A DNA stretch of 64,000 nucleotides. Source: Narthecium ossifragum. Its lineage: Eukaryota > Streptophyta > Magnoliopsida > Dioscoreales > Nartheciaceae. The stretch is from NCBI GenBank assembly GCA_963920575.1, contig OY986974.1, positions 23,660,509 through 23,724,508 on the forward strand, written 5' to 3'. A model generated the notes under the pieces. That model was not told where the DNA came from. It worked only from the letters and a program-made list of their open reading frames with translations, and did no database searches. A program made the position numbers and the translations under genes. Of this stretch, positions 10,633 to 20,195 are shown in pieces (the stretch's first letter is position 1; the number at the start of each line of letters is the position of its first letter).

Positions 10633-10652
10633 GAGATCTCTGGCGCAGGGTA
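10621..10652. repeat. perfect 32 bp palindrome at the LTR A/B junction
   Basis: The left half TACCCTGCGCCAGAGA is followed directly by its exact reverse complement. It consists of two LTR 3' ends joined head to head through GAGATCTC. The arms continue imperfectly for roughly 100 bp on each side. Confidence 0.95.
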
Positions 10653-11173
10653 AACGTGGACCTCTCTATGGGAGAGACAACCAAACTCTCTATGGGAGAG
10701 AAAATCAGAATTCTCAAGAGGAGAAAACTAACTCAATTTTTATTCATCCAAAACTGACTCTTTACAAACCCTAATGCCTCCTTTTATAGGATTAAGGAAA
10801 GACCTGACCAACTCAAACATGGACTCAAACATGATCAAACCCTAATCCAAATATTAAACCCAATCCAAATACTAAACCCGGAATTCAAACAAAAGAAATC
10901 CTACTCAAACTAGGAAATTTACCAAAAATAGAAAGGACCCGAACAAACTGCCTAAAAAGGAAAGTTTTACGAAAAAACTGAATTTTAAGCCAAACGAAGA
11001 GGGAATTTGGCAGATTCGGAGGTCACTGTCATGGAGAGATCTTCGATCTCCGATGATTCTTGACGGGCTCGTCGACCCGGTCATTTCGACTGGTCGCACG
11101 CCCCGATCGGATACCCGGATCGAAAGTTATGCCCATCCGATGGTCGGGGTCACCCGGGTTTCGTCATGCATCA
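10641..11173 (-). repeat. LTR B (3' LTR) of compound element
   Basis: Read on the minus strand it starts TGATGCATGACG right after the purine tract and ends CTGCGCCA. It is more diverged from A and C than they are from each other, especially in its first 150 bp. Confidence 0.75.
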
Positions 11174-11481
11174 AACTCCCCTGGTTGGAAAGGACTCGTC
11201 CTCGAGTCTGGATCGCAATGAACCCCTCTATTCTGAAAGGAGGACTCGTCCGATGACAACTCATCTTCCTCTTCCAACGAGGGCGTTCGATTTCGATTCT
11301 GATGTTGTAACTGGAGTTGGAGGGCGGCCACCTGTCGTTGAAGATCAACGATGGTTGCCTGCAACACCCCTTGTTCCCGCGGGGGAGTCCCCTCGTCGAC
11401 AAGGGGCCGTCCACGCCTTCTAGGCGGCGGTGAAGATACACTAGGCGGCCGTCGAGCAAGTGCAGCTCTGGTTCGAGGCAT
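11164..11481 (-). pseudogene. truncated gag start in the compound LTR element
   Basis: An ATG 40 bp past LTR C opens 105 codons (MPRTRAALARRPPS start; LQATIVDLQRQVAALQLQL mid-part). The frame runs into LTR B and stops there. The heptad-like VDLQRQVAALQ segment resembles the start of LTR-retrotransposon gag proteins. Capsid, zinc knuckle and polymerase are absent. I cannot settle Gypsy against Copia from this piece. Confidence 0.6.
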
Positions 11482-11522
11482 GGTTCCTCTTCCCAAGAAC
11501 TCAGATAGCTTTGATACCACTC

Positions 11523-12036
11523 TGGCGCAGGGTAAAACGTGGAAGATGGACCTCTCTATGGGGGAGATAACCAGATTTCTATAGAGGAAGAAACCAAAAA
11601 CCCTATTTTCTTATTCATCCAAAACTCCTTTTACAAACCCTAAGGCCTCCTTTTATAGGATTAAGGAAAGACCAACTCAACTAAAACATGGACTTAACCA
11701 ACCAATCCTAATCCAAGTCCTAAAACTGGAATTAAATTCGGAATTTAAAAGAAAGGAGAAATCCTACTCAAAATAGGAATTTTGCCAAAAATAGAAACCG
11801 ATAAAACTGCCTAGAAAGGAAAGTTTTACTAAAAACGGAAATTTGAGGCATCAGATGAAGGAATTTGGCTTTTGAGGGGTCAATGATTTTATAGGTCTCG
11901 TCGAGCCGGTCGTTTTGACACCTCATGAGCCCCCATCGGCCTTCGGGATCAAACATTGTGCATCCTACGGCCACGGTCGTCCGGACACCTGATTCGAACG
12001 GAGGAATCAACCCGATCAACTCCTTGACCTGCATCA
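11523..12036 (-). repeat. LTR C (5' LTR) of compound element
   Basis: Read on the minus strand it starts TGATGCAGG and ends CTGCGCCA, followed after GAG by the primer-binding site TGGTATCAAAGC. Together with LTR A it forms an inverted repeat of about 515 bp. Confidence 0.85.
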
Positions 12037-12041
12037 GAGAG

Positions 12042-12596
12042 TGTACGAAGAGTAGCAATGATTGGAGTCGGGTTGTTCGATCCTTGAGTTATTTTTTTTA
12101 AAATTCATTTATCTTTTGATTTATCAATTAAAAAATATTTTTGTGTTTTTTTACAACAAGTCTAAAACATAATTCTCGACCTTATCTATCCCTGATCAAC
12201 TCAGCTCGGTTGCCACATCACCCACCCACTTACCCCGCTCACGAAATTTAAGAACAATTTAAGAAATACCTCTCCCACTCTCTTCCTCCCTCAAAATCTC
12301 TCTCCTTAAATTGATCATATGATATATCCGGACATAACTTGAATCGGATATTCTTAGTCATCTAATAGAATACACATGATCTTATATATATAGTTATATA
12401 CATACACTAGTGGGCCCCTCTGCCACTTGGCAATGTAATCATCCACTAACTTTCCCATTAACCACCCACTAACTCCTCCTCCACATAGGATTAAGCATGC
12501 CATGTACGATCCACGCACGACAACCCAAGGGTTAACTTATTTATATATATATATATCCCTCACTCTAATCAAGAAAATAAATGCTGCCGGAGTCTT
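12042..12596. other. AT-rich intergenic stretch
   Basis: No gene seen. From about 12550 onward it becomes collinear with the sequence upstream of F-box gene 1 (from about 545), which marks the left edge of the segmental duplication. Confidence 0.5.
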
Positions 12597-12625
12597 TCTC
12601 GGATCTGGAATATCCGGATCCGAGA
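12597..12625 (+). promoter_or_regulatory. near-palindromic CGGATC block upstream of F-box gene 2
   Basis: Copy of the block at 590-618, at the matching position in the duplication. Confidence 0.4.
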
Positions 12626-13088
12626 ACCCACCTTGAGATTGAGATGTTTTTGCCTTTTTGGGGATGCCTAGTTCTAGTTCTCGGCTTCTCGTCCGAGTCC
12701 TTATCGGATTGGCAGTCGGATCCAATTCCTATGTGAACACTGTAAAAAAGTAGGGTTCTATTCCATCTCTCTGTCTCTCCTTTTCCACGAGAGGTTTGCA
12801 TCTCTCTCTCTCTCTTCTTTAGATCATTAATTCTGGAACAACAAATTGGTTTAGTCATTAGGGCTCTATGTTTGTTTGCAGGAAGACAGATATGGTGATC
12901 GAGCAGGCAGTGCACATATATATGATGATGTTGATCACAAGATCATAACCATTCCTCATTTTCTAGCTAGGCGGCTTCAAGAATTGAACCAACTTGAGTT
13001 TGAGCTGTATTCAGATAGAGGAGGCTCTGTTCTCTATCACTATTTATTTATTCTAGTTCATATATAGTTCTAGTTGATCTAATTCTAG

Positions 13089-13138
13089 TCGGAGTCCTTA
13101 TCGGATTAGAACTAAGACCAGATCCCAAGCTATTTAAA
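13089..13138 (+). promoter_or_regulatory. core promoter of F-box gene 2
   Basis: GGAGTCCTTATCGGATTAGA followed by a TATTTAAA box at 13131-13138, about 160 bp before the ATG at 13297. It matches the gene 1 promoter except that CTCGG has become CTAAG. Confidence 0.5.
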
Positions 13139-13148
13139 AGCCCAGGGT

Positions 13149-13150
<2 letters not shown>

Positions 13151-13190
<40 letters not shown>
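13151..13190. repeat. (TA)n microsatellite between TATA box and start
   Basis: About 40 bp of TA, against about 14 bp at the same place in gene 1 (1199-1212). This changes promoter-to-ATG spacing between the two copies. Confidence 0.95.
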
Positions 13191-13192
<2 letters not shown>

Positions 13193-13296
13193 TCTTCCAG
13201 ACGAGCAGTATTCTCCCACTTTCACTGTTCTTTAGAAAAGTTCTGAAACAACTTACGAGCTAGTTTCTACGTACGTTTCTTTGGAAGAAGACAAAC

Positions 13297-14757
13297 ATGG
13301 GGGAGAGAAAAGCGAAGACCATTCTTAGCAGGTATATATATAGCTAATTATATCATGATTCCTGAATTAATCTTTCTAATATTCTTGCTGTTGAACATCG
13401 ATCTTTGACACAACTATATATATATGCATCCATCACGATACTTTACGTAGCTATCACTATCTATTTGTTGATTGCTTTAGTTTGCTATATATCTTTCGAT
13501 CCTAGATTTCTTGAAGAGAAGATTTATGGTGATGATGATGATGATACCAAAGAGAATAGTAGTCCAAGAATTCTTCATGAAGAGAACAGTAATTATGATG
13601 ATGATGATGATGATCCCAAAGAGAGCAGTGGCAGACCATGGTCTGATCTCCCGGAGGTTCTTTTGGAGGACATCACGTCGCGTCTGCTGCTAAAAGACTA
13701 CCTTCGGTTCGCCGCCGTGTGCAAGAGTTGGCGGCCGGTCCGCCACCGATCGGATATTTATTCTGCCAGTAGCAACCAGCTCTGGCTCATGTTGCTCAGC
13801 AAGAAAGACGGCGCATGCGAGCTGATCGACCCATCATGCAACAAGTGCTACCACAGCCAATTCCCGGAGCTGCGCGGCGCCATCATCTTCCACTCCAGAG
13901 ACGGATGGCTGCTTGCCAAGGCAAGCTTCTGCTCCTTCTTCTTCTTTGATCCGACGACCAGGGAGAAGCTCGACCTCCCCCGGGCACACATGTGCACTGC
14001 CTTCACTTTTGATTGCAGCGCAGCCTTCTCAGCCTCGCCGGCCTCTCCTGACTGTGTAGCTACTCTGCTCTGCAGACCAGGCGGCTTAAACCTCTCTGGA
14101 GTTTTGATTCAGACATGGCGTCCTGGCGACACAAACTGGACGGTCACGCGCCTAGGCACGGCACTCCGACCATTTTCATCTCTTCCGATCGTGTCCCCCG
14201 GAGCCGTCATGTGGGAAAGGAAAAGGTCGAATGCCAGGGTGCTTGATCCGCCTAGCCATGGTTGGAGGCATATCGACATGAAAGGAGTGACAGAGCTGAG
14301 GAGAAGCAGAAATTGGTTAGACGGCGACGCCAGTGCATTGTACATCACTGAATTCGAAGGCGAGCTGTTCTTGATCTGTGTCAACGACAAGAAAGCCGCC
14401 TCGGTTGGTGTCTATAAGATAAATCCTTCGACGATGAAACTGAGGAGAATCAAGAAATTAGGCAGCGTGACGATCTACATCGACAAGAGGATGGCGTTCA
14501 TGGCTCCGGCGAAGAATCCAGAGATGGCGAACAAGATATTCTTCCCCCTAAAGACGATCGAAGGAGCACATTACTACTACTCCATGGAAGCTCGCAGGTA
14601 TTTTCCACTCCGGCCGCAACACTTCATGCAACACTGCATGGGACTAGAGATGCCTCTGAAGGTATTTGGACGTAGTTGGTGGTGGGTGGAGGGAGACCTC
14701 GCTTGTATATGGGTTGATCCTACTAGATTTAAGGCTTATGGTGGTCTTGTTGACTAG
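13297..14757 (+). CDS. F-box/DUF295 (KIB-type beta-propeller) protein 2
   Basis: Two exons, 13297-13331 and 13506-14757, encode 428 residues. Exon 1 gives the same leader, MGERKAKTILSR, as gene 1, and the acceptor TCGATCCTAG is the same. Asp runs precede the F-box (RPWSDLPEVLLEDITSRLLL), and a DUF295 region follows (FFFDPTTREKLDLPRAHMC, IQTWRPGD, LYITEFEGELFLIC). The protein is almost the same as gene 1, with scattered replacements such as Cys to Phe, one fewer Asp in the second run, and no SW insertion. The likely role is an SCF substrate receptor; the target is unknown. Both copies are intact, so neither can be called the dead one from sequence alone. Confidence 0.87.
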
Positions 14758-14869
14758 CTGGCTACCTATGGTTTTAATTTTTTTGAAACTCTACTGATCA
14801 GCAGTATTTGGGCCAATTTTTTTTGGTTAATTCCATATAGATATATATAAAAGTAAAATTTCATTTAAG

Positions 14870-15630
14870 CATACAAGTATATTGAACGGGTGCTTGAAAA
14901 GCTCAATATGAAGAATGCCAAACCGGTTGGGACAACACTTGCGGGCTTAGTTCAAGACTTCAAATGAGCTTGAAAGGAATGAGATGAAGAATATTCCGTA
15001 TTTTTCTATGGTAGGGAGTTTGATGTATGATATGGCTTGCACAAGGCCGGATATAGAATATGCGATGGGAATGGTTAGTAGGTTTTTTGCAAATCCGGAA
15101 AAAGAGCATTGGACAACAGCGAAATGGATTATGAGATGCATGAAAGGCTCATCCGGTACGAATTCCGATATGATCGGAGATGTTGACACTAGGCTATCTA
15201 CTTCGGGTTATGTGTTTACATTTGGAGGGGGGGGGGTGTCATGGCAATCTAAATTTAAAAAATGTGTTGCTCTTTTAAATACCGAAGCAAAATACATAAC
15301 GGCCACCGAAGCTTGTAAGGAGATGTTATGGTTGCTCTATTATGATAGTTGAAGTGCTCTTGATCTTAGCAATAATGCAACCTACCATTCAAGAACCAAG
15401 CACGTTGATGTTAGATATCATTGGATTCATGTTATCTTGGAGAAGCAATGGTTGAAGCTTGTGAAGATTTCCACTTATAACAATCCTTTAGATGTGATAA
15501 CCAATGCTCTAACAAAGGAGAAGCACAATCTCTGTAGAGACTTAGTGGGTATGAATGCTTGGTAAATATTGGTTTGGGCATAGAATTCACTTTGTATAGG
15601 AATTCTCCTCATGGGGCTAAAGGTGGAAAT
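14870..15630 (+). mobile_element. Copia reverse transcriptase/RNase H fragment 2
   Basis: Remains of a Copia polyprotein 3' end: MVGSLMYDMACTRPDIEYAM, EHWTTAKWIMRCMKGSS, STSGYVFTFGGGGVSWQS, NTEAKYITATEACKEMLWLL, then a TGA at 15350-15352 where copy 3 has CGA (20621-20623). It continues to an NAW-stop end. About 50 bp present in copy 3 are missing after GGCTCATCCGG. It ends with the purine tract AAAGGTGGAAAT before the LTR. Confidence 0.85.
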
Positions 15631-15822
15631 TGTTGATCCTACTACCACTAATGGGCTAGTCCCATAAAAAGTGTTCATACCTTATTAGATGGTTGTTGGA
15701 CATGCATGGGCCTTTATTATAAGGCTTTTTATACACATGTTGTATGGTTAGTGGTGTGTAGTATTGTAGTGGCTTCACATAATGTAACATGAGATACTAG
15801 CTTAAATAGAGGGTGTTGTTTC
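15631..15822 (+). mobile_element. Copia LTR, first part (split by gag-only element)
   Basis: Starts TGTTGATCC right after the purine tract, and matches 20902-21080. It is interrupted at GTTTC by the element at 15823 and resumes at 18515. Confidence 0.8.
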
Positions 15823-16527
15823 TGTTGACTTTTCCTCCATGAGGATGATACGGCAGCAAAGGATCATCCGATCGATCCGTGGATCGATCGGGCCTTGAAG
15901 GATATAGACGGATCGATCAATGGATCGATCGGGCTGTGCATATTTTCCCAGACAGAAGGCACCTATTTTCGAACTTGAAGGTTCGATCGATCCGTCGATC
16001 GATGCTTCTTCGGGATTTTGAGTTTTTTAGGGACGGATCGATCGGTCTCACAGAGTACGATCGATCCGACTCGGGATTTTGGAATTCCTCGTTCTCACGC
16101 ATACTCGGATCGATCCAACCCTTGAGTGGGATCGATCCCTCTCCATTGGACGGGCAAATCTGACGGCTCAGATTTAATCCGGATTTGTATTCATTGGACT
16201 CTATAAATAGGATGCTTTTAGGGTTTCTTTGTGTGGTTGAGATGTTATTGAGAGGCTTGTGAGAGGTGTGAGAGTAGGCAACCCTAGAGAGAGATCTCTT
16301 TGTCTCTGCTAGGGTTTGGGCTTTGTAATCTCTCTCTCATAGTGAAGATTTCCTCTGCTGCCCGTGGTTTTTTCCTTTCAGTTGTTGCTGGTAGGTTTTT
16401 CCACGTAAATCCTTGTCTTCACTTTTTCCTTTTCTTTTGTGGTTTGGTTGTTTCTCTTCCGCTGCGACATCCCCGTATCTATCTGGTGTATCTCCGGCAT
16501 CGCCGGGACCCCTCAGATTCCCCAACA
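15823..16527 (+). repeat. 5' LTR of gag-only element
   Basis: Bases 15860-16140 contain about ten GATCGAT-core palindromic sites. It carries a 13 bp segment around 15990-16005 (extra CGTCGATCGATGC) that the 3' LTR lacks. The sequence CTATAAATAGG (about 16200) is a good TATA box for the element's transcript. Confidence 0.9.
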
Positions 16528-16639
16528 AGTGGTACCAAAGCATAGGTTCCGAGATTAGGGGGATTCGAATCCCTGATCAAGATTCTAAATCCCTAATCAA
16601 AGATCTGAAGCATCTGGGTTGGATTCTGGCAGAAGCGAG

Positions 16640-17410
16640 ATGGACACCAATGTTATACAGATGAATCTACTCAACGGAAACAACTGGAGCCTATGGAAGA
16701 CAAAGATGGAGGATCTGTTATTCTGCAGGGATCTCTACGAGCCTCTGCATGGAATAGAAAAGAAGCCTAAAGGGATGGATGAAGGAGAATGGAATAGGCT
16801 GGACATGAAGGCATTGGCTAGTATCCGACAGTGTTTGGAAGATGGCGTCTACCACCACGTGTCGACGATGATGACAGCCAAAGATCTGTGGGACAAGCTT
16901 CATGAGCTTTACGAGAGGAAGTCTGTTGGAAACAAGACTTTCTTGATTCGACAGCTTGTGAATCTGAAGTACCAGGATGGAGGGTCGATAGCCGAGCACC
17001 TGAATGAGTTCTAGAGCACCGTAAACCAACTTGCTACCATGAAGATGGTCCTAGATGACGACTTGAAGGCATCACTCCTGCTTAGTTCTTTGCCAGATTC
17101 TTGGGAGAACCTGGTAGTATCGCTCAGCAACTCAGCGCCTGACGGAGCAGTATCTCTGAACCAAGTTACAGGCTGTTTGCTGAACGAAGAGACCAGACGG
17201 AAGGCTACTGAAACAAGGTAGACAGATTCAGAGTCTATGGTGGCAGTGAACCAAGGCAGAAGAAAGAGTGTCACTTGCTATTACTGTGGCAAAGCAGGCC
17301 ATGTAAAGAAGCAGTGCAGGAAGTACAAGAAGGACGTCAAAGATGGCAAGGTTGATGACAGTGAAGATGGGAGTACCGCGGTCGTCACGCGATACGTGGA
17401 TGCCCTGTGA
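16640..17410 (+). pseudogene. Copia-type gag with two TAG codons
   Basis: A single frame of 256 codons is interrupted by TAG at 17012-17014 and TAG at 17219-17221 and ends at TGA 17408-17410. It carries the UBN2-like gag domain (NLLNGNNWSLWKTKMEDLL near the start, DLWDKLHELYERKSVGNKTF, LNQVTGCLLNEE) and a CCHC zinc knuckle (CYYCGKAGHVKKQC) near residue 215. The first stop lies where related gags read EFQ, so CAG to TAG is likely. Protease, integrase and reverse transcriptase are missing. Confidence 0.85.
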
Positions 17411-17823
17411 CGGGGGAGCATCCGTGCTGGGAGCACGGGGGAGGTGTATCCGGTCGATCGAAGCGGCCGAGGATATCTGAGTTACAAGCCCGGGACGTAC
17501 TGTGACTTGAAGGCGAGAAAGCAACCGAGAAGATCAAGACTTGACGTCGACATCCAAGACTTGGTGGACAGTTCTCGATGATGGTTCTGAATCCGATGGG
17601 AGATCCGGAGTTTCAATGGTAGATCTGAGGTTGATGGTGTTATCCAACTTCGACGGCAACTTCAATGGTAGATCTGAGGTTAAAGTGGCTAGCTGGCGGC
17701 ACTGGAGGTGGCATGACGGCGGCGCAGTCCAAATTCGATGGCAATTCGAGTTTGATGGAGTTTCCGAGCTTGATGGAGTATCCAGGTTCGACGGCTTATC
17801 CTCATATGTCGGACGGGGGAGTT
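17411..17823 (+). other. non-coding interior of gag-only element
   Basis: No coding sequence recognised. Contains two copies of TTCAATGGTAGATCTGAGGT (about 17612 and 17667) and many short GATGG/TCCAG-type direct repeats. It ends at the purine tract before the 3' LTR. Confidence 0.5.
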
Positions 17824-18514
17824 TGTTGCTTTTCCTCCATGAGGATGATACGGCAGCAAAGGATCAGCCGATCGATCCGTGGATCGATCGGGCCTTGAAG
17901 GATATAGACGGATCGATCAATGGATCGATCGGGCTGTGCATATTTTCCCGACAGAAGGCACCTATTTTCGAACGTGAAGGTTCGATCGATCCTTCTTCGG
18001 GATTTTGAGTTTTTTAGGGACGGATCGATCGGTCTCACAGAGTACGATCGATCCGACTCGGGATTTTGGAATTCCTCGTTCTCACGCATACTCGGATCGA
18101 TCCAACCCTTGAGTGGGATCGATCCCTCTCCATTGGACGGGCAAATCCGACGGCTCAGATTTAATCCGAATTTGTATTCATTGGACTCTATAAATAGGAT
18201 GCTTTTAGGGTTTCTTTATGTGGTTGAGATGTTATTGAGAGGCTTGTGAGAGGTGTGAGAGTAGGCAACCCTAGAGAGAGATCTCTTTGTCTCTGCTAGG
18301 GTTTGGGCTTTGTAATCTCTCTCTCATAGTGAAGATTTCCTCTGCTGCCCGTGATTTTTTCCTTCCAGTTGTTGCTTGTAGGTTTTTCCACGTAAATCCT
18401 TGTCTCCACTTTTTCCTTTTCTTTTGTGGTTTGGTTGTTTCTATTCCGCTGTGACATGCCCGTATCTATCTGGTGTATCTCCGGCATCGCCGGGACCCCT
18501 CAGATTCCCCAACA
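17824..18514 (+). repeat. 3' LTR of gag-only element
   Basis: Nearly identical to 15823-16527 apart from a 13 bp gap and scattered substitutions. Confidence 0.9.
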
Positions 18515-18740
18515 GTTTCCGCTAAGTGGGATGAGAAGTAAGAGAGTAGTTAGAGAAGAGAAAAGAACAACTAAGTGTCTAAGGAGGGTTTTTTTGGAGG
18601 AGTTTAAGATACAAGTGAGTCAATTCTTTATGTTCTTTGTGTTGAAGCTCTATTGTACTTTGTTATTCATGATAATGGATTCTGGTTGGTGCATCGTGGT
18701 TTTTTTCCTCTCAAGTTGAGAGTTGTTTTTTCACGTAAAT
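18515..18740 (+). mobile_element. Copia LTR, second part
   Basis: Continues the LTR interrupted at 15822 (CGCTAAGTGGGATGAGAAGT; compare 21080-21127). Its right boundary is not clear. Confidence 0.55.
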
Positions 18741-18849
18741 CTTGGTCTTCTCCTGTTGGTTTGATATTGTCTTCATTTTTTTAAATTGCTTGGTCTATTA
18801 TTTTCTGATGGATTCTCTTATTGTAGCTCACTTAGGGGGAAGGTCTATA

Positions 18850-19318
18850 TTCTTTGTAAGTCAGGACAAGCGACTTCTTCTTCTTTCTTTTTCTTTGATC
18901 CGATCACCAGGGAGAGGCTCGACCTCCTGGAGACACACATGCGTTATGCCTACGCTTATAATGATTGCAGCGCAGCCTTCTCAGCCTCGCCGGCAGCTAC
19001 TCAACTATGCAGATCATGCGTCCTCGACCTCTGCAATGTTTTCATTCAGACCTGGCGCCCCGGCGACACTGCATACCGACTACGAAGCTTTTCTCTTCTG
19101 ATCATGTCCCACGGCACCTTCACGTAGCAGGGGACGAAGTCGAATGCTAGGGTACTTTATCCATCTAGACATAGTTCATAGTTGGAGGTATATTGACACG
19201 AAAGGGATGATAGAGTTGAGGAGAAAGAGATATCGGAGAGACCGCCACGCCATTGTACTGTACATCTCTGAATTCGAAGGAGAGCTATTCTTGATCTGTG
19301 TCACTTATAAAGCTTGAA
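18850..19318 (+). pseudogene. F-box/DUF295 gene fragment
   Basis: Remains of a DUF295 region in shifting frames: FFFFDPITRERLDLLETHM, NDCSAAFSASPA, FIQTWRPGD, then LYISEFEGELFLICV before a stop. The F-box half is absent. It derives from a relative of the two genes at 1322 and 13297. Confidence 0.8.
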
Positions 19319-19888
19319 AAGTGTCTCCCTCTCTTATTTATTTATTATTTTTAGATTAGTTGAGCCGTGTTCATGCTTACAAGATCCAATTCACTAGGGG
19401 CTGTTCGTCCGAGAGGACGCCGTTTTCGGAATCCGGATCCGTCCATTAGCCAAACAGGCTCTAGCTAGATGAACCGGCCCAATATGCTTTGGGCCCTATG
19501 CAAAACCTATGAAGTGATTTTTCAAAATTAAAATCTATGAGATACTAGTATTCAGGAATATAATTGTGACCATGCTTTGAAAAAGCATAGTTATTATGCT
19601 CAATGTAATGAGTTTTAGCTATATAATGAGTTTATTGTTTTGTAATATAAGACTACAATTGTTCAATTTTGGATCTCCAATGTGACCTTTAAGATGCCAC
19701 CAATTCATTCGATATTGGGCCCCCAATATGAGAGCGCCTTATTCACTGATGGCCAGTTTGGTGCGTGGTATACGATAAAGATGCATAACTTATACATTGT
19801 ATACACTACTTGGAGAAGCTGAGAATAACTTTCAAAAACTATAGGGTGTTTGGTAGAACATAAGATAAGTTCATATGAAACAAGAGTT
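19319..19888. other. intergenic, with 5' copy of a ~180 bp direct repeat
   Basis: No gene. Bases 19688-19870 (from CACCAATTCATTCGATATTG) recur at 21127-21305, flanking the Copia material between them. Confidence 0.55.
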
Positions 19889-20195
19889 GTTGGGGATTCG
19901 GCGGGGATGAAACCAAGATGGAAAGCACCAAAATAGAACAAGGAGGAGAGACACCAGAATTTAAGGTGGAAAACCTTCCAGCAAATCACCGCAAAGGAAA
20001 AACCACGGGAAGAAGAGCTTCACTATATGATGAGATTTACAAGACTCAATCTCTCAACTCTCACATATAAAACTCTCTCATCCCTCCCATATACATTCAC
20101 TCAAGGAATGCCCAAACCTTCTTCTTCTACGAAGAACTACATAGAACTCTCTCTCTCTGCCTTCTTGCTTTCTCTCAAGCCCTAAGACCTACCAT
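19889..20195 (+). mobile_element. LTR-like fragment
   Basis: Starts TGTTGGGGATTCGGCGGGGA, in the style of a Copia LTR, and contains a pyrimidine-rich leader (CTCTCTCATCCCTCCC). It is truncated where Copia fragment 3 begins. Identification is tentative. Confidence 0.4.

Larger units (their letters stand above)
10115..12036 (-). mobile_element. compound LTR element with inverted outer LTRs
   Basis: Three related LTRs are arranged A (10115-10632, plus sense), B (10641-11173, minus sense) and C (11523-12036, minus sense). C and B enclose a 349 bp interior with a primer-binding site (TGGTATCAAAGC) next to C, a gag start, and a purine-rich AGGGGAGTT tract next to B. That makes C and B a miniature minus-strand LTR element; A is a third LTR joined head to head to B. 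The outer ends read TGATGCAGG and CCTGCATCA and are flanked by GAGAG on both sides (10110-10114 and 12037-12041). This fits integration of the whole inverted unit with a 5 bp target duplication. No polymerase gene is present, so any movement needed proteins from elsewhere. Confidence 0.75.
15823..18514 (+). mobile_element. gag-only LTR retrotransposon, non-autonomous
   Basis: Flanked by GTTTC on both sides (15818-15822 and 18515-18519), a 5 bp target duplication; the empty site reads through at 21070-21085. LTRs at 15823-16527 (705 bp) and 17824-18514 (691 bp) start TGTTG, end CAACA and are nearly identical, which implies a recent insertion. The primer-binding site TGGTACCAAAGC is at 16530-16541 and the purine tract GGACGGGGGAGTT precedes the 3' LTR. 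The 1.3 kb interior holds only gag, then about 410 bp without coding sequence. It fits the class of gag-bearing non-autonomous terminal-repeat elements that borrow polymerase from a partner. Confidence 0.88.

Noticed and set aside
15860..16140. GATCGATC-dense region considered as a CRISPR-like or tandem array
   Set aside because: Spacing is irregular, there is no repeat-spacer structure, and it lies inside an LTR.
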